From positions 124,001 to 188,000 of the forward strand of contig JAWQEG010000497.1 of assembly GCA_033782935.1 (NCBI GenBank): a stretch of DNA of 64,000 nt, written 5' to 3'. The position numbers were made by a program, and so were the translations under genes. The DNA comes from Petrolisthes cinctipes (Eukaryota; Arthropoda; Malacostraca; Decapoda; Porcellanidae). Numbering within the stretch: position 1 is the stretch's first letter; each line of letters begins with the position of its first letter. Under the pieces are notes generated by a model. It was not told where the DNA came from and did no database searches. It worked only from the letters and a program-made list of their open reading frames with translations. Shown piece after piece: positions 10,850-20,962 of this stretch.

Positions 10850-10875
10850 GTGTGTGTGTGTGTATGTGTGTATGT

Positions 10876-10955
<80 letters not shown>
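10770..10955. repeat. GT microsatellite with TATGTG interruptions
   Basis: (TG)n with TATGTG and TATGTGTG interruptions, pure (GT)n for the last 75 bases or so. Confidence 0.95.
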
Positions 10956-10962
<7 letters not shown>

Positions 10963-11149
10963 CGGTATGGGATGTATGTAGAGGTTCGGTATAATATTTC
11001 GCAGTAGGATAGAGATAACACATTATTTTTTCAAGAAATATATGTAACAGTATTTTAAAGGTTGTCCTCAGGTAATACTAAACCGTGATAAAAATACGTA
11101 ATGCATTAATTTTATACTTGTACCTACCACATGACATAACTGATGGTAC

Positions 11150-11152
<3 letters not shown>

Positions 11153-11214
<62 letters not shown>
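11153..11214. repeat. GA microsatellite
   Basis: Uninterrupted (GA)n of about 60 bases. The flanks at 10,960-11,150 and 11,215-11,640 show nothing I recognise. Confidence 0.95.
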
Positions 11215-11217
<3 letters not shown>

Positions 11218-11639
11218 TCTTCATAGTAAGAATACTATATCATTTTCACACACAAGACTTCAACCACAACCTCTTTATACAAACGGCATAAATCAATGTG
11301 TGTTGTCACTCTCTGGCCATCCAGGGTGAAATAAACATGAGTACAGAAGGTCCACAACAATCCACTCAATAAACACCAAGAGTCAGGAGCAGCTTTATTA
11401 CTTCTTACTTCCCTGACACAACACACAAGTCCTACCAACCAACCTGTAATGAGAGGTAAGGACCAGCCAACCTGATGAAGGATCCTGGCACCGCTGAGGA
11501 CACTATATTGGAGGACTGTAATATTGGAGGTTCAGCCACTTGTTTCATAAGGGGGGTGGGGGGGGTAGAGTATAATTTTGGTACATACATTAAAGAAATA
11601 GTATAATCCTGCCAACACTGACATATCCATCAGAGACGT

Positions 11640-12107
11640 GGACATGGAGTAGGTCTCATCAGTCTAGAATAGGTGTAGGGGAAATGAGTTGCTTGAGAGG
11701 AGCATGTGGACATACTAGGGGGAAGGAGAAAGTAATGAGAGTGTGTATGAGAGATGTGGTATGAGTGAGAAGGCAATTAGTATTGAGTGTGGAGTGGTTG
11801 AGAGAGTGAAGCGTAATACACTGAGGTGGTTTGGACATGGAGAGAATGTAAGGTGAGGAGTTTATAAATAAGGTGTATGAAAGTGAAGTTGTGGCACCTG
11901 GTGTGAGAGGCAGACCTCCGGTTGGATGGCAGAACAGAGTGGAAGAGTATGTAAAGGAGAGAAACGTGAGGGGCAGCGTAGGGCTTGACCAAGTAAGGAG
12001 GGAGTGTTGGAACAGGGTAAATTGGAGACACTTCTGCCGTGGCCACCCCCTTGGGGATAGTTCCCGGATGAAACGAGGCGTCAGAGCTACAGATAGATAG
12101 ATAGATA
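11640..12107 (+). pseudogene. LINE reverse transcriptase C-terminal remnant
   Basis: Decayed 3' end of a non-LTR retrotransposon. Conceptual reading gives LRWFGHGE-like sequence near 11,820. After a frame change comes KVYESEVVAPGVRGRPPVGW, then VEEYVKERNVRG near 11,872-12,000, and HFCRGHPLGDSS at the end. The (L/R)RWFGH-ER ... GRP--W motif order is typical of the C-terminus of many LINE polymerases. The tract closes in (GATA)n at about 12,091-12,110, as a LINE tail can. At least one frame break is present. Confidence 0.65.
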
Positions 12108-12252
12108 GATAAACATTAAAGTGACTTGCTTTCTCCAAAGTATGTCGGGAAACAGACAGGACCACATTAACAATAATAATGGTGTCCTGTTGCTTGGAAT
12201 TGTTAAAAGAAAAAAGTTGCTTCAGTTTTACCCCCCAACACTTACGCCCTTA
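12108..12252. mobile_element. Palindromic MITE, subgroup A, degenerate copy
   Basis: CATTAAAGTGACTTGCTTTCTCC to CAACACTTACGCCCTTAA. The internal ATAATGGTGTCCTGTTGCTTGGAATTGTT matches subgroup A. Confidence 0.65.
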
Positions 12253-12587
12253 ATAAAGTCTAATGGCTCCAAACAGTGATTAATGTCTAACTGGTGACTC
12301 ATGCTGTATATTCAATACAAACTATCAATATACAAACAATATACAAGGTAGTAATGACATTATTATTCATAACCTACAAATGCTATTTCGTTCGTCAAAT
12401 TCATAACATTTAGTTTCGTTTTCAAAATAATACGTATTTTTTGCTTGTTTTGTCATTCTATATGATTTTTTTTATCTTGTACACAAAGGTAATATTCAGA
12501 CCCTTTACACCTTGTCATGAGTTATTCCACAAATATGCGTCTTAGGTTTACACAAATTTATATGTTGGGCCTCAGGGACTGTGTATA
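12253..12587. other. Unassigned AT-rich interval
   Basis: No coding signature, repeat or hairpin recognised. It is the left flank of the LTR retrotransposon. Confidence 0.4.
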
Positions 12588-12591
12588 GTAC
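12588..12591. repeat. Target site duplication GTAC, left
   Basis: GTAC immediately before the 5' LTR. The same four bases follow the 3' LTR at 24,915-24,918. A 4-6 bp duplication is expected for gypsy-type integration. Confidence 0.9.
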
Positions 12592-12670
12592 TGTAACACC
12601 CCTATTTTATATGTATAGTTATTTAGGATATTTACGGGTATTATATATGTATATGTATTAGAATAGTTTT

Positions 12671-12829
12671 AGTGTAAGATTGTAGGGAGTAGCCAGGCTG
12701 AGATTATCACTGACGAATAATCTCGGTGGTGGGCTTCTTCAACACGAAATAAGTGTAAAATTGTAGGGAGTAGCCAGGCGGAGATTATCACTGACGAATA
12801 ATCTCGGTGGTGGGCTTCTTCAACCCAAA
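12671..12829 (+). repeat. 81-bp tandem duplication inside the 5' LTR
   Basis: Two copies of a unit starting AGTGTAAGATTGTAGGGAGT and ending GGGCTTCTTCAAC. Each contains the perfect 8-bp inverted repeat GAGATTAT/ATAATCTC. The 3' LTR has a single copy, so the two LTRs became different after integration. Confidence 0.9.
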
Positions 12830-13330
12830 ATGTTAATATGAAGAAAATAGAATTAATGATTATAGTTAGGTAATAATTGAAACTTAGGTAGATTGATAGG
12901 GATAGAGAAATACGTGGTGATTTAAGAAATGAATGTAAAATAATTTAATGGAGACAGGGAATAACCTGCATTTATAATTATAATATATAATAACGAAGCT
13001 AACATTCCTATACTGTTACCGGCATTTAATTGTAACTTGCTTAGAAAATTAATTAGATTAGTTAGGGCCTACAGTCGGGACAGTCCATTTTCTTGTTGGC
13101 GGAACAATACATGCCTTGAATATGTAAATTACAGTAATGTAAAACTTTACACAAGGGAGAAAGCAATATATTTGAGCTCACTTATATGTTTAAATTAGGT
13201 TATGTAATTATATACACCAGTAAGGGTAGAACTGATGGATTTGCCAGAAATTAAGATGAGTTGGTCACTACTTTGCTTAAGAGAGTGAGAGTGGGGGAGA
13301 TGGCGAGGCGGTACCCTGAGTTGCTACTAC

Positions 13331-13542
13331 CTCATTCTGATCTCGTCTCTGCTGGTGACAGGTAAGAGTTCCAACTCGCTCTCATCATAAATATAGTATT
13401 GTGAATATAGTGTGGTGAATCTACTAGTCCCGTGATGGGATATAACTAACTAAAGAATATTGTGTGTTCACATTCAGGCATAGTAAGTAAAGTATGTTTT
13501 TTTTTCTCATGCTCATTCTGATCTCGTCTCTGCTGGTGACAG
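13331..13542 (+). repeat. 31-bp direct repeats flanking an intron-like segment in the LTR
   Basis: The same 31 bases, CTCATTCTGATCTCGT followed by CTCTGCTGGTGACAG, occur at 13,331-13,361 and 13,512-13,542. The first is followed directly by GTAAGAG, a good splice-donor match. The second is preceded by a T-rich run and ends in AG. An intron of about 181 nt is possible. The 3' LTR repeats the arrangement near 23,728-23,936. Confidence 0.7.
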
Positions 13543-13727
13543 CCATTAAATAGCTTTCTCCCTTGGTGTTTAGTGAACCACGTGGTACCAAAGAAAATTA
13601 AGAACAGTTGCTGGCAATTTTATATTTTCATTTGTAATATTGAGATTAGGATGTGATTTTTTTTATTGTATTAACTATATTTCGGCCTTATTGTGCAAAA
13701 TTTATTATTAGGGATTATTTGAAATAT

Positions 13728-13995
13728 TGTGGGAGGGGGGACACTTCATGTAATATTTTTTTATATGTACTTAGATCTGTCACTTGCGAGGCACGGAATT
13801 ATTCCTGTCCTAGTAGACAGAAAAGGGAGTAGGAACTGTATTAAGGGAGGGGGGATATTTCATAGTAATAATTGTTTTTGTTTTGGATTTAGGTGTGTTA
13901 GCTCTGTCAACTGGCGAGACCCGGAATTATTCCTATCCTAGTTGACAGAACTGGGAGTAGGTAATATTAGCAAGGGAGGGGGGGGAACAGAAATT
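13728..13995 (+). repeat. Triplicated G-tract plus hairpin module in the LTR
   Basis: Three GGGAGGGGGG tracts (about 13,731, 13,848 and 13,975) are spaced 120-127 bp apart. The first two are each followed by a CGGAATTATTCCT core inside CTGTC...GACAG inverted repeats. The longest is CTGTCAACT...AGTTGACAG. Equivalent sequence lies at about 24,121-24,380 in the 3' LTR. Role unknown. Confidence 0.75.
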
Positions 13996-14521
13996 ATTAT
14001 TATAGGGAACTTGTTGTACTTGTAACAAATAGGTGGATAAAATAAACGGGTTTATAATTGTCTGAGTATTTCCGTCACCGATATAACAAATAGACTGTGT
14101 ACCTATTTAGAGGTTAGTTCTCCATTCACAACACTGATCGTACCCCCGTTAAAATTGTAGTCTGGGTTGCTTACTCGCGAGCCTTCTTAACGTAACGTTA
14201 CGCTACCCTTCCGGTGTGTGCTCACTTGGTTCCTCTGATCGACTTTGGTCTGGTGGTGGCAGCGTTTACCCAGTACTGGAGAGGAGCTGAACTTGTCCTT
14301 TGTATGATTTAGTTTTGGTATTCGCAAGGCAAGTCCTGTTCCTCATCGGTATCTTGTTTTTTTTTCCAAACCAGGTTGATACAGCTATAGGATAGAGTTG
14401 TAGCATACACTGGTTGTTTTTTTTTTTTGTTAAAGGCAGTAGATTTGTTTCCCTCCACAAGTAGAGTAAAAAGAGTAAAATCAAAGAGTAACGTAAGGGG
14501 ACAAAAATAGCGCTTTTACAC

Positions 14522-14531
14522 TGGTGCCAGC
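14522..14531 (+). promoter_or_regulatory. Putative primer-binding site
   Basis: TGGTGCCAGC begins one base after the 5' LTR, where LTR retroelements place the site that pairs with a tRNA 3' end (here one ending GCTGGCACCA). I cannot name the tRNA. Confidence 0.6.
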
Positions 14532-14593
14532 TAAGGTGGGATTAATCAGACCCGGAAAAATTGTTTTAGCGGAGATCCGTGGAATTGGGTCGA

Positions 14594-15117
14594 ATGTTTA
14601 AAGTAGCAATAGTAGGACACAGTCAAGTTCCTCGAGAACTGACGGTTGACGGTGCTGAGGTAGTTGTTTATCGATCACCCGGTGCCCGTGCCCAATCATT
14701 TATAGTGATGAGAGACTGCAAAGTGTGAGTAGGTGGAGGCATGATCTCACTATATTGTGGTTGGGAAGTAACGATATTAAGGAAGAAACTCAACCGCGGG
14801 TATTGGTTAATGAAATATTAGAAATAGCAAAATTTATTGAAAAGGAATGTGACTCAAAAGTTATAATTGTAGAAATAGAAAATAGAATTTATCCAGGAGG
14901 TAGGCCAATTCCCAGTGAGAGATATAGAAAAATACAAAAATCGGTGAATAAGATAGTGGGCAATAGTAGAACATTCAATTATATCAATTTTAACAGTAAA
15001 GAAATAGGGGAACATTTAGCACAGGACGGGGTACATTTTGATAGAGAGGGACAAAGGAAAATACAAAGAAAATTGAAAGAAGTAATAGGTCACTGGGAGG
15101 AGAGATTAAGGAAGTAA
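14594..15117 (+). pseudogene. SGNH/GDSL hydrolase-like ORF of the gypsy element, frameshifted
   Basis: An ORF upstream of gag, unusual for this class. The first part starts at ATG 14,594 with a short strand followed by GHSQVP, where the serine could be the block I nucleophile. This frame ends at a TGA near 14,727. The second part continues in another frame from about 14,716 to 15,117. It carries LTILWLGSNDI (block III GxND) and, near the end, DGVHFDREGQ (block V DxxH). Serine, asparagine and Asp-His positions are therefore all visible, as in SGNH hydrolases. One frameshift near 14,712-14,718 breaks the ORF. SGNH esterase domains are established in ORF1 of CR1 LINEs; in a gypsy element the role is unknown. 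About 175 residues in total, short but adequate for an SGNH fold. Confidence 0.75.
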
Positions 15118-15198
15118 TGTAACGAATAAAGTAACGTAAATTGGGAAATTAAAGTAAAAAGGGGGGAGTAGATAAAAATTAAAACTATTACAAGGAAA

Positions 15199-17051
15199 AT
15201 GATAACACGTGGTGCCGTTAGAGCAGAAATCATGGCAGGAGCATTAGAAGTGCAGAGTGAAGGGGCGGTTGGTGGTGTAGGAGCAATCGAAAAAACAGGG
15301 GATCAGGAGATAAATAGCGAAGTAAGATTCGAACTGAGGGAGTTGAGGTTAATGGCGGAACAAGTGGCTGTAATAGCAAAGAAAGTACAGGAGTTACAGG
15401 GGTTAGGTAACTTAAAAGACGTGACAGAGCAAATTAGTAACTTAACGGAGAGAGTGGGTGAGTTGGAAAGGCCGGATGAGAGACAATTTGTCCCTCTTAT
15501 TGAGCGGGAATTAACACCTCCATTCTCACCATCTTTGATGAGACATGAGCCAGTACAACGACCACAGTTATCCCCAGTTCATCAAAGGATAAATACTCAG
15601 TTTTTTCAGCCAACAACCGAAAATTACCATTTGCCACCCGTAATTTTTGCCCAAATATAACCCCTGTAGTACACCCTCCATTATCAACCGTAACTAATAA
15701 TCAAAATGTATCAAACCTGGCAAGGAACATTACTCCACCATTAGTTAAACCCCGTGATATCACTAAACTAGAACTGGATACATTGCAAAGCTTGGATTCC
15801 TCGGCTCGTTTACAAATGTTCTTTGAGGCAGTTGAAAGGTGCACAGAAGATTCTTGTACTCGTGTGGAAGTAGCGAAATCCCGAGTAGACAATGATTTAG
15901 CAGTCCTAATACATACTGCCCAGAAAAGGGGAGAAATATTTACATGGGGTGATTTGAGAACTTATTTTACGAGAGAATTTAAAGTGGAATTAAATTTTGA
16001 TCAAGCTTGGAGACAATGTGATAAATTTCAGTATGATTGGATAGAAAATCCGCAAACCTTTGCCCATCAATATAAGTGCCATTATGCAGCAATACAGGGT
16101 AGATTTCAAGGTCAACAGTTACCAGAAAGGGATAGAATGATAAAACGAAAGTTGTTGCAAGGTTTTCCTCGAAATAATAGGGATAGGCTAGAATCTTTCA
16201 TGGATGATCATATTCCACTAAAGGATTTCCTTGAAAGAGTAGAAAATGAAAGAATGTTAATGATGCAAAAACGAGAGCCAATTGAGATATTGCCACAGGC
16301 AGATAGGCAAATGGCAAATGAGCCTAACCAAGATAAAGAAAAAGGTGCAGTAGAAATGGAAGTAGTACAATTAGGTAAGATGGTAGAGGAATTAAAACGA
16401 AATATGGAAAAGTTATCAGGGGGTAAATCCCAAACTTCTAAGTATTGCGCTTTTTGTAAAAAGAACACTCATGACTATAAAGATTGTTGGAGCAAACCAG
16501 AAAAAGGTAAATGTTTTAATTGTTTGCGTCCTGGTTGTTGGAGTAATAGTCCCACATGTCCTGGAAAAGCTACTTATAGACCAGGTTTTTCGGGGTATGG
16601 CCCTCCACAACATAATGGTACTGGTTATTCTAATTACTATCAAACCAGAAATATAATAGGAACAAGGGAAGATGTGTCACCTGTCATTAATATTATAGTA
16701 AATGGTAAGGTGTGTGCAGCTATTATTGACACCGGAAGTGTCATAACTTTAATAAAGAAAAGTGCTGTCAAACGGCTAGGGTTACAAATAGATACGACCA
16801 AGGGTAGAACTAATCCAGTTGGGATTACTGGAAAACATCTTAAGGTACTAGGTATGGTGCAGATTGAAGTCCATGTGGGAGATCAGGGAGTAAGTAGTCA
16901 GTGGGTAACGGTAGTACCAGATGTATATTTAGACAGGGAAATTTTACTGGGTTGTGAGATAATCAGTAAATCAAGCTTAACTTGGAATTGTAAGGAAAAG
17001 GAAATGATTTGGGGAGGTGCTCCGTATCAGGTGAATCATATAAGGTTGTGA
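15199..17051 (+). pseudogene. gag-pro: gag and protease, frameshifted
   Basis: Structural polyprotein plus aspartic protease of the gypsy element. The first frame, from ATG 15,199 (another in-frame ATG at 15,232), runs to a stop at 15,660. It holds a probable coiled coil (ELRELRLMAEQVAVIAKKVQ) and a proline-rich stretch. The frame then shifts by one near 15,650 and continues to 17,051. The second frame has a capsid-like region and two cysteine knuckles at about 16,445-16,560: CX2CX4HX4C, then CX2CX4CX6C where the usual histidine is cysteine. Next come the protease active site IIDTGS near 16,726 and REILLG near 16,940. It ends at a TGA (17,049-17,051), beyond which the same frame stays open into pol. 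The shift at 15,650 is probably inactivating. The TGA could be a mutation or a readthrough site. Confidence 0.9.
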
Positions 17052-19643
17052 CGCCGAACGATTAAACAAATAAGAGAGCATACTAAAGCTCAAATTCTTG
17101 ATGAGAATCGAAGAAAGGTACATATAAAAGATAATGTAAAGTTGGAACCGTACCAAGCCAAGGTCATACGTACAGAAGTGAGTGAGCCACCGGGTACAAC
17201 ACTACTGATTAGGCCCCACAGAAATTGCTCATCACAAACTACTCTTTTGTTAGTAACGGTAGATGCGGAAGGAACTGTTCCCATCACCCTAGATAATACC
17301 ACCAAAATATCGAAGTTGGTAAAGAAAAATACCATAGTAGCACTTATCGAGGATGATTCATCAATTAATATTGAGCTTAAATCCCCGGTAAACATAGTAA
17401 CAATAGCCAATGAATTGATGCCACACCATGATAAAGTAAAAGAGCAAGGTACAAGACAGGAAAGATTGCAACTGTTAATTAACAAACAAAATTGGAAACA
17501 TCTTGATGAAGAACAATTAAGGCAGCTAACACGAGTTGTCCTAGACCATGATAAATTGTTTATGCTTAGTGAGAAAGAACTTGGGAAGATTGAAGGAGAA
17601 CCAGCCAACATAGAGGTATCAAATCCGAACCCTTGTAGATCCCCAATGTATCGATATCCCGAACACGCAAAAGAAACAATTGGTAAAATGTTAAGTGAGA
17701 TGGAAGAACGAGGAGTGATCGAACCCTCAAGTGCAGCGTGGTTATCACCTATAGTGCTTGTTAACAAACCGGATGGTAGCAAACGAATGTGCCTAGACTT
17801 TAGAAGGGTTAATGAACACTTGTCAATGGATGTGTTCCCACTACCTAGATTAGATGATTTAGTGGGACATGCAGCCGGGCATCAATTTTATATAACATTA
17901 GATTTAAAGGATGCCTATTTTCAAATAGAGTTGAATGAGAAAAGTCGGAACTTAACCACCTTTTCGGATGGGGTATCATTGTACCGTTTCCGAAGGCTAC
18001 CCTTTGGACTGAGTTGTGCACCAGCCATCTTTTCTCGCAAAATGGCTGAGCTATTAAACCCATTGTTACGTGAGGGATGGGTTAAAAATTACTTAGATGA
18101 TGTTATTATATGGGCTGATGATTTTTCACAATTAATGCAACGCCTTAAAAAATTATTCCAATTATTCAGTGAACAGGGTGTAAAACTAAATCTAACCAAG
18201 TGTGATTTTGTAAAAAGAGAGGTAAAGTTTCTGGGACATAAGGTATCAAAGAATGGTAGTTTGCCAGATCCTAAGAATTTGGAGGCCATAAGTAAACAGT
18301 TACCACCAAGGAATGTAAAGGAAGTCAGGCGTTTCATCGGAATGTGTGGATTTTATAGGAGCTTTGTACCAAATTTTTCTAAAATTGCCACACCCTTAAC
18401 CAATCTTACGAGGGCTAACACGGTTTTTCAGTGGAATGATAAGTGTCAGGAAGCCTTTGAAATACTAAAGGAAAAATTAATGACACCACCTATTTTAGCT
18501 AAATACCAACCAGAATTACCCCTAGTATTAGTCACCGATGCTAGTGATGAGTATGTAGGAGCGGTCCTACATCAGGTACAAGTAGACCAGACAGTCCGAC
18601 CATTAGGATATTTTTCAAAGAAACTTAATTCTTGTAAAAAAAGATATAGTGTAACTGACAAGGAGGCAATGGCAGTGGTATTGGCGTGTCGCCATTATCA
18701 CCATTATTTGTGGGGAACAACATTCGTAATTCAAACAGATCATCAACCACTAACCAGTATTTTCCGACGTAGAACAAAGTCACCAAGGGTCACAAGGTGG
18801 ATGTTAGAGATGAGGGAATATAATTTCCAAATAAGATATGTAAAGGGGAAAGACAACATAGTGGCAGACCAATTATCTAGGCCAGTACAAGTGATATCAC
18901 GCCCACCAGTATTTACATGGTTGGGGTTGACAAAGGAAGCATTTATGCAGGCGCAGAGAAATGATGCCACCTGGAGTGAATTGCTTGACTATTTTGAGGG
19001 AGGTCAGGTGCCCAGGCGGAAAATAGCCCGAGCCACTTTAGACCAATTCGAAGTAAATGAGGGAATCCTCCATTATGTCATGAGGACTTATGAAGATGAG
19101 AGTTATTATTATACTGTAGTTGTACCTAAAACATTAGTAAAGGTAGCATTAGAACTAGCTCATGATCAGTCAGGACATTTTGGACAATTTAAAACTATTA
19201 AGAAAGCAGAGGAATTGTATTATTGGCCAACATTACGGTCTGATGTAGTCAAATATATTAAACAATGTCTAAATTGCCAGCAATATAAGTATAATAAGGG
19301 TCTGTCCCAGCAATATCAAGAACTACCCACCATCATACAACTCTTAGACAGAATTGCCATAGATTTGACTGATATGACCTCTGGTGCAGAGGGTAACAGA
19401 TATATCTTAACTATCATAGACCATTTTTCACGGTACACCAAATTTTACCCCCTACAAAGTAAAAACGCCAAGGGAATTGTTGCTAGGCTCACCCAGTTTG
19501 TTACAGACTTTGGCGGCCCTAGATCGTTGCTGTGTGACAACGCCAGGGAGTTTACCGGCCAAGAAATGCGGACCTGGGCAGACCAGCATGGTGTGGAACT
19601 ACTATTCTCCACACCTTATCATCCCCAGTCCAACGGGATGATA

Positions 19644-19646
19644 TAG
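19644..19646 (+). other. In-frame TAG at the integrase catalytic Glu position
   Basis: TAG falls 35 residues after the Asp of CDNAREF, with PYHPQSNG just before it and a basic MHRTL segment after it. The D-35-E spacing of retroviral-type integrases puts the catalytic Glu here. Confidence 0.85.
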
Positions 19647-19972
19647 AGGATGCACCGGACCCTGAAGACGGTGTTGGCCCAGCTGTGTGAGGGCTATCCA
19701 CAACGTTGGCCTTCCATGCTGGCCGAATGTCAGTCTGTAATGAACTCAGCCGTCCACAGTAGTACCAAGGTGACGCCTTATGTGGCATTCTTCGGGAGAC
19801 ATCAGCCCCGCAACATCTCAGAACCGCTACTAAATATTCCATCCGATACTGACAATACAGGAAGAATGAAACAAATGATACAAGAAGCAAGTACGGTATC
19901 ACTTAGGAGGTATCGGGCGGTAGCCAATAGGCATAGAAAAAATGAAAAGGTAGAACGAGGAGCACTAGTGTG

Positions 19973-19980
19973 GGTAAAAC
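19973..19980. repeat. 8-bp target site duplication GGTAAAAC, left
   Basis: GGTAAAAC directly before the P-like element, repeated at 21,832-21,839 directly after it. Eight base pairs is the known duplication size for P elements (and for hAT). Confidence 0.95.
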
Positions 19981-20010
19981 CAAGACCAATAAGACTAACA
20001 GGTCTTGTCA
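19981..20010 (+). repeat. Left 30-bp terminal inverted repeat of the P-like element
   Basis: Perfect complement of 21,802-21,831. It contains its own inverted repeat, CAAGACC ... GGTCTTG (19,981-19,987 with 20,001-20,007 region), so one end alone can fold. Confidence 0.95.
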
Positions 20011-20034
20011 GCCAGTGGTACTGCGCAGCTGTAG

Positions 20035-20042
20035 TGACGTCA
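20035..20042 (+). promoter_or_regulatory. Subterminal TGACGTCA palindrome, left
   Basis: CRE-like palindrome in GTGACGTCATGGCG. A matching copy sits near the right end (21,763-21,770, in CGCCGTGACGTCAT). P elements carry subterminal inverted repeats in addition to the terminal ones, so this may be a transposase or host-factor site. That role is inference. Confidence 0.55.
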
Positions 20043-20676
20043 TGGCGTGGTGGACTTCATCCCCCATATTCTCTCCATTTCCCCCCCACAACCCCCCCAG
20101 CCTCTGCCCCCAATCACCTCACATGGTGACAGGTATGGGAGTGAGGTCGCCTACAGGCGGGCATACCGTGATCCCGTGACAAAGTTTTTTCTTTTTTCTC
20201 TGTTCAATATCCTGTCGGCTTTTATCGTTTTGTTCTAGTTATCATCAGATGAAATTACCCAGGTTAGGAAGCAATTATGAGAAATGAAAAAGGTGGTGAG
20301 AGGAGTAGTGTAAGTGATTAAATTATAATGAGAATGATCTAATGGTGATTAGGAGTTAAGTTTAAGATAACTATAAGCCCTCACCATCCTTTCATCTCCC
20401 TTCCATTCATTGAACATTCATGCATACCATGTTTAAACACAATTAGCCTAAGTTGAACATGCAAGTTAAAGGTAAACTATAAAATTTGCACACAAACTTG
20501 ATATATTGCCATTTATTACAGTAGTGTCATGTATTGTCATACATCTCATTTCTTTGACTTGCATACTTTATTTGCTAGCTTTCTTTTGCTGCTACCCATT
20601 TCTCTGTTTAATATACGTATCCTGAAGAATACCCTACATCTAACATAAAACCCAATAATTTCTTCAGGGAGAGGTA

Positions 20677-20929
20677 CAGTTGGGGAACAAAGTATCTGGA
20701 CACCGTTGACGGGTTCTGGTAACAATGTCAATGATAAACATGTTAGGAATAGGCAAAATGTATTCATTACTACATAAGGATAACTGATATTGGGTGACGT
20801 CGACCAACCACAGACACTGAAATAAAATTTATCCTTCAATTCATAAATACTTTCTCTCATTGATGTGTTTACTTTTGGGGATGTTGCCAGAAGCCGCCAA
20901 CAGTGTTCACATACATTATTCCCCAACTG
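20677..20929. mobile_element. Tc1/mariner-like MITE nested in the P-like element
   Basis: 253 bp, flanked by TA (20,675-20,676 and 20,930-20,931). The terminal inverted repeats start CAGTTGGGGAA and extend about 45 bp with a few mismatches (both ends read inward to TTCTGG-AAC). No coding capacity. It is the third level of nesting: gypsy, then P-like, then this. Confidence 0.9.
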
Positions 20930-20962
20930 TACATGATTGCTTATGTCAGCTGACCGACGAGT

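Larger units (their letters stand above)
12592..14520 (+). repeat. 5' LTR of the gypsy element
   Basis: 1,929 bp, TG...CA. It differs from the 3' LTR mainly by an extra 81-bp tandem copy (12,671-12,751 and 12,752-12,829) that contains the inverted repeat GAGATTAT-9 nt-ATAATCTC. It also holds a 31-bp direct repeat next to GTAAGAG (13,331-13,361 and 13,512-13,542), three G-rich GGGAGGGGGG blocks with hairpins (13,730-13,990), and the palindrome CGTAACGTTACG (14,191-14,202). Transcription and polyadenylation signals must lie here, but I cannot place the start site from sequence alone. Confidence 0.95.

Noticed and set aside
13729..13941. 70-codon frame inside the LTR, repeated at 24,121-24,333
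   Set aside because: Present in both LTRs only because LTRs are duplicates; it covers the G-tract/hairpin module and has no protein-like motif.
16208..16468. Minus-strand frames opposite gag and pol (also 17,090-17,782, 19,552-19,902)
   Set aside because: These are shadows of the coding strand, which has clear domain motifs.
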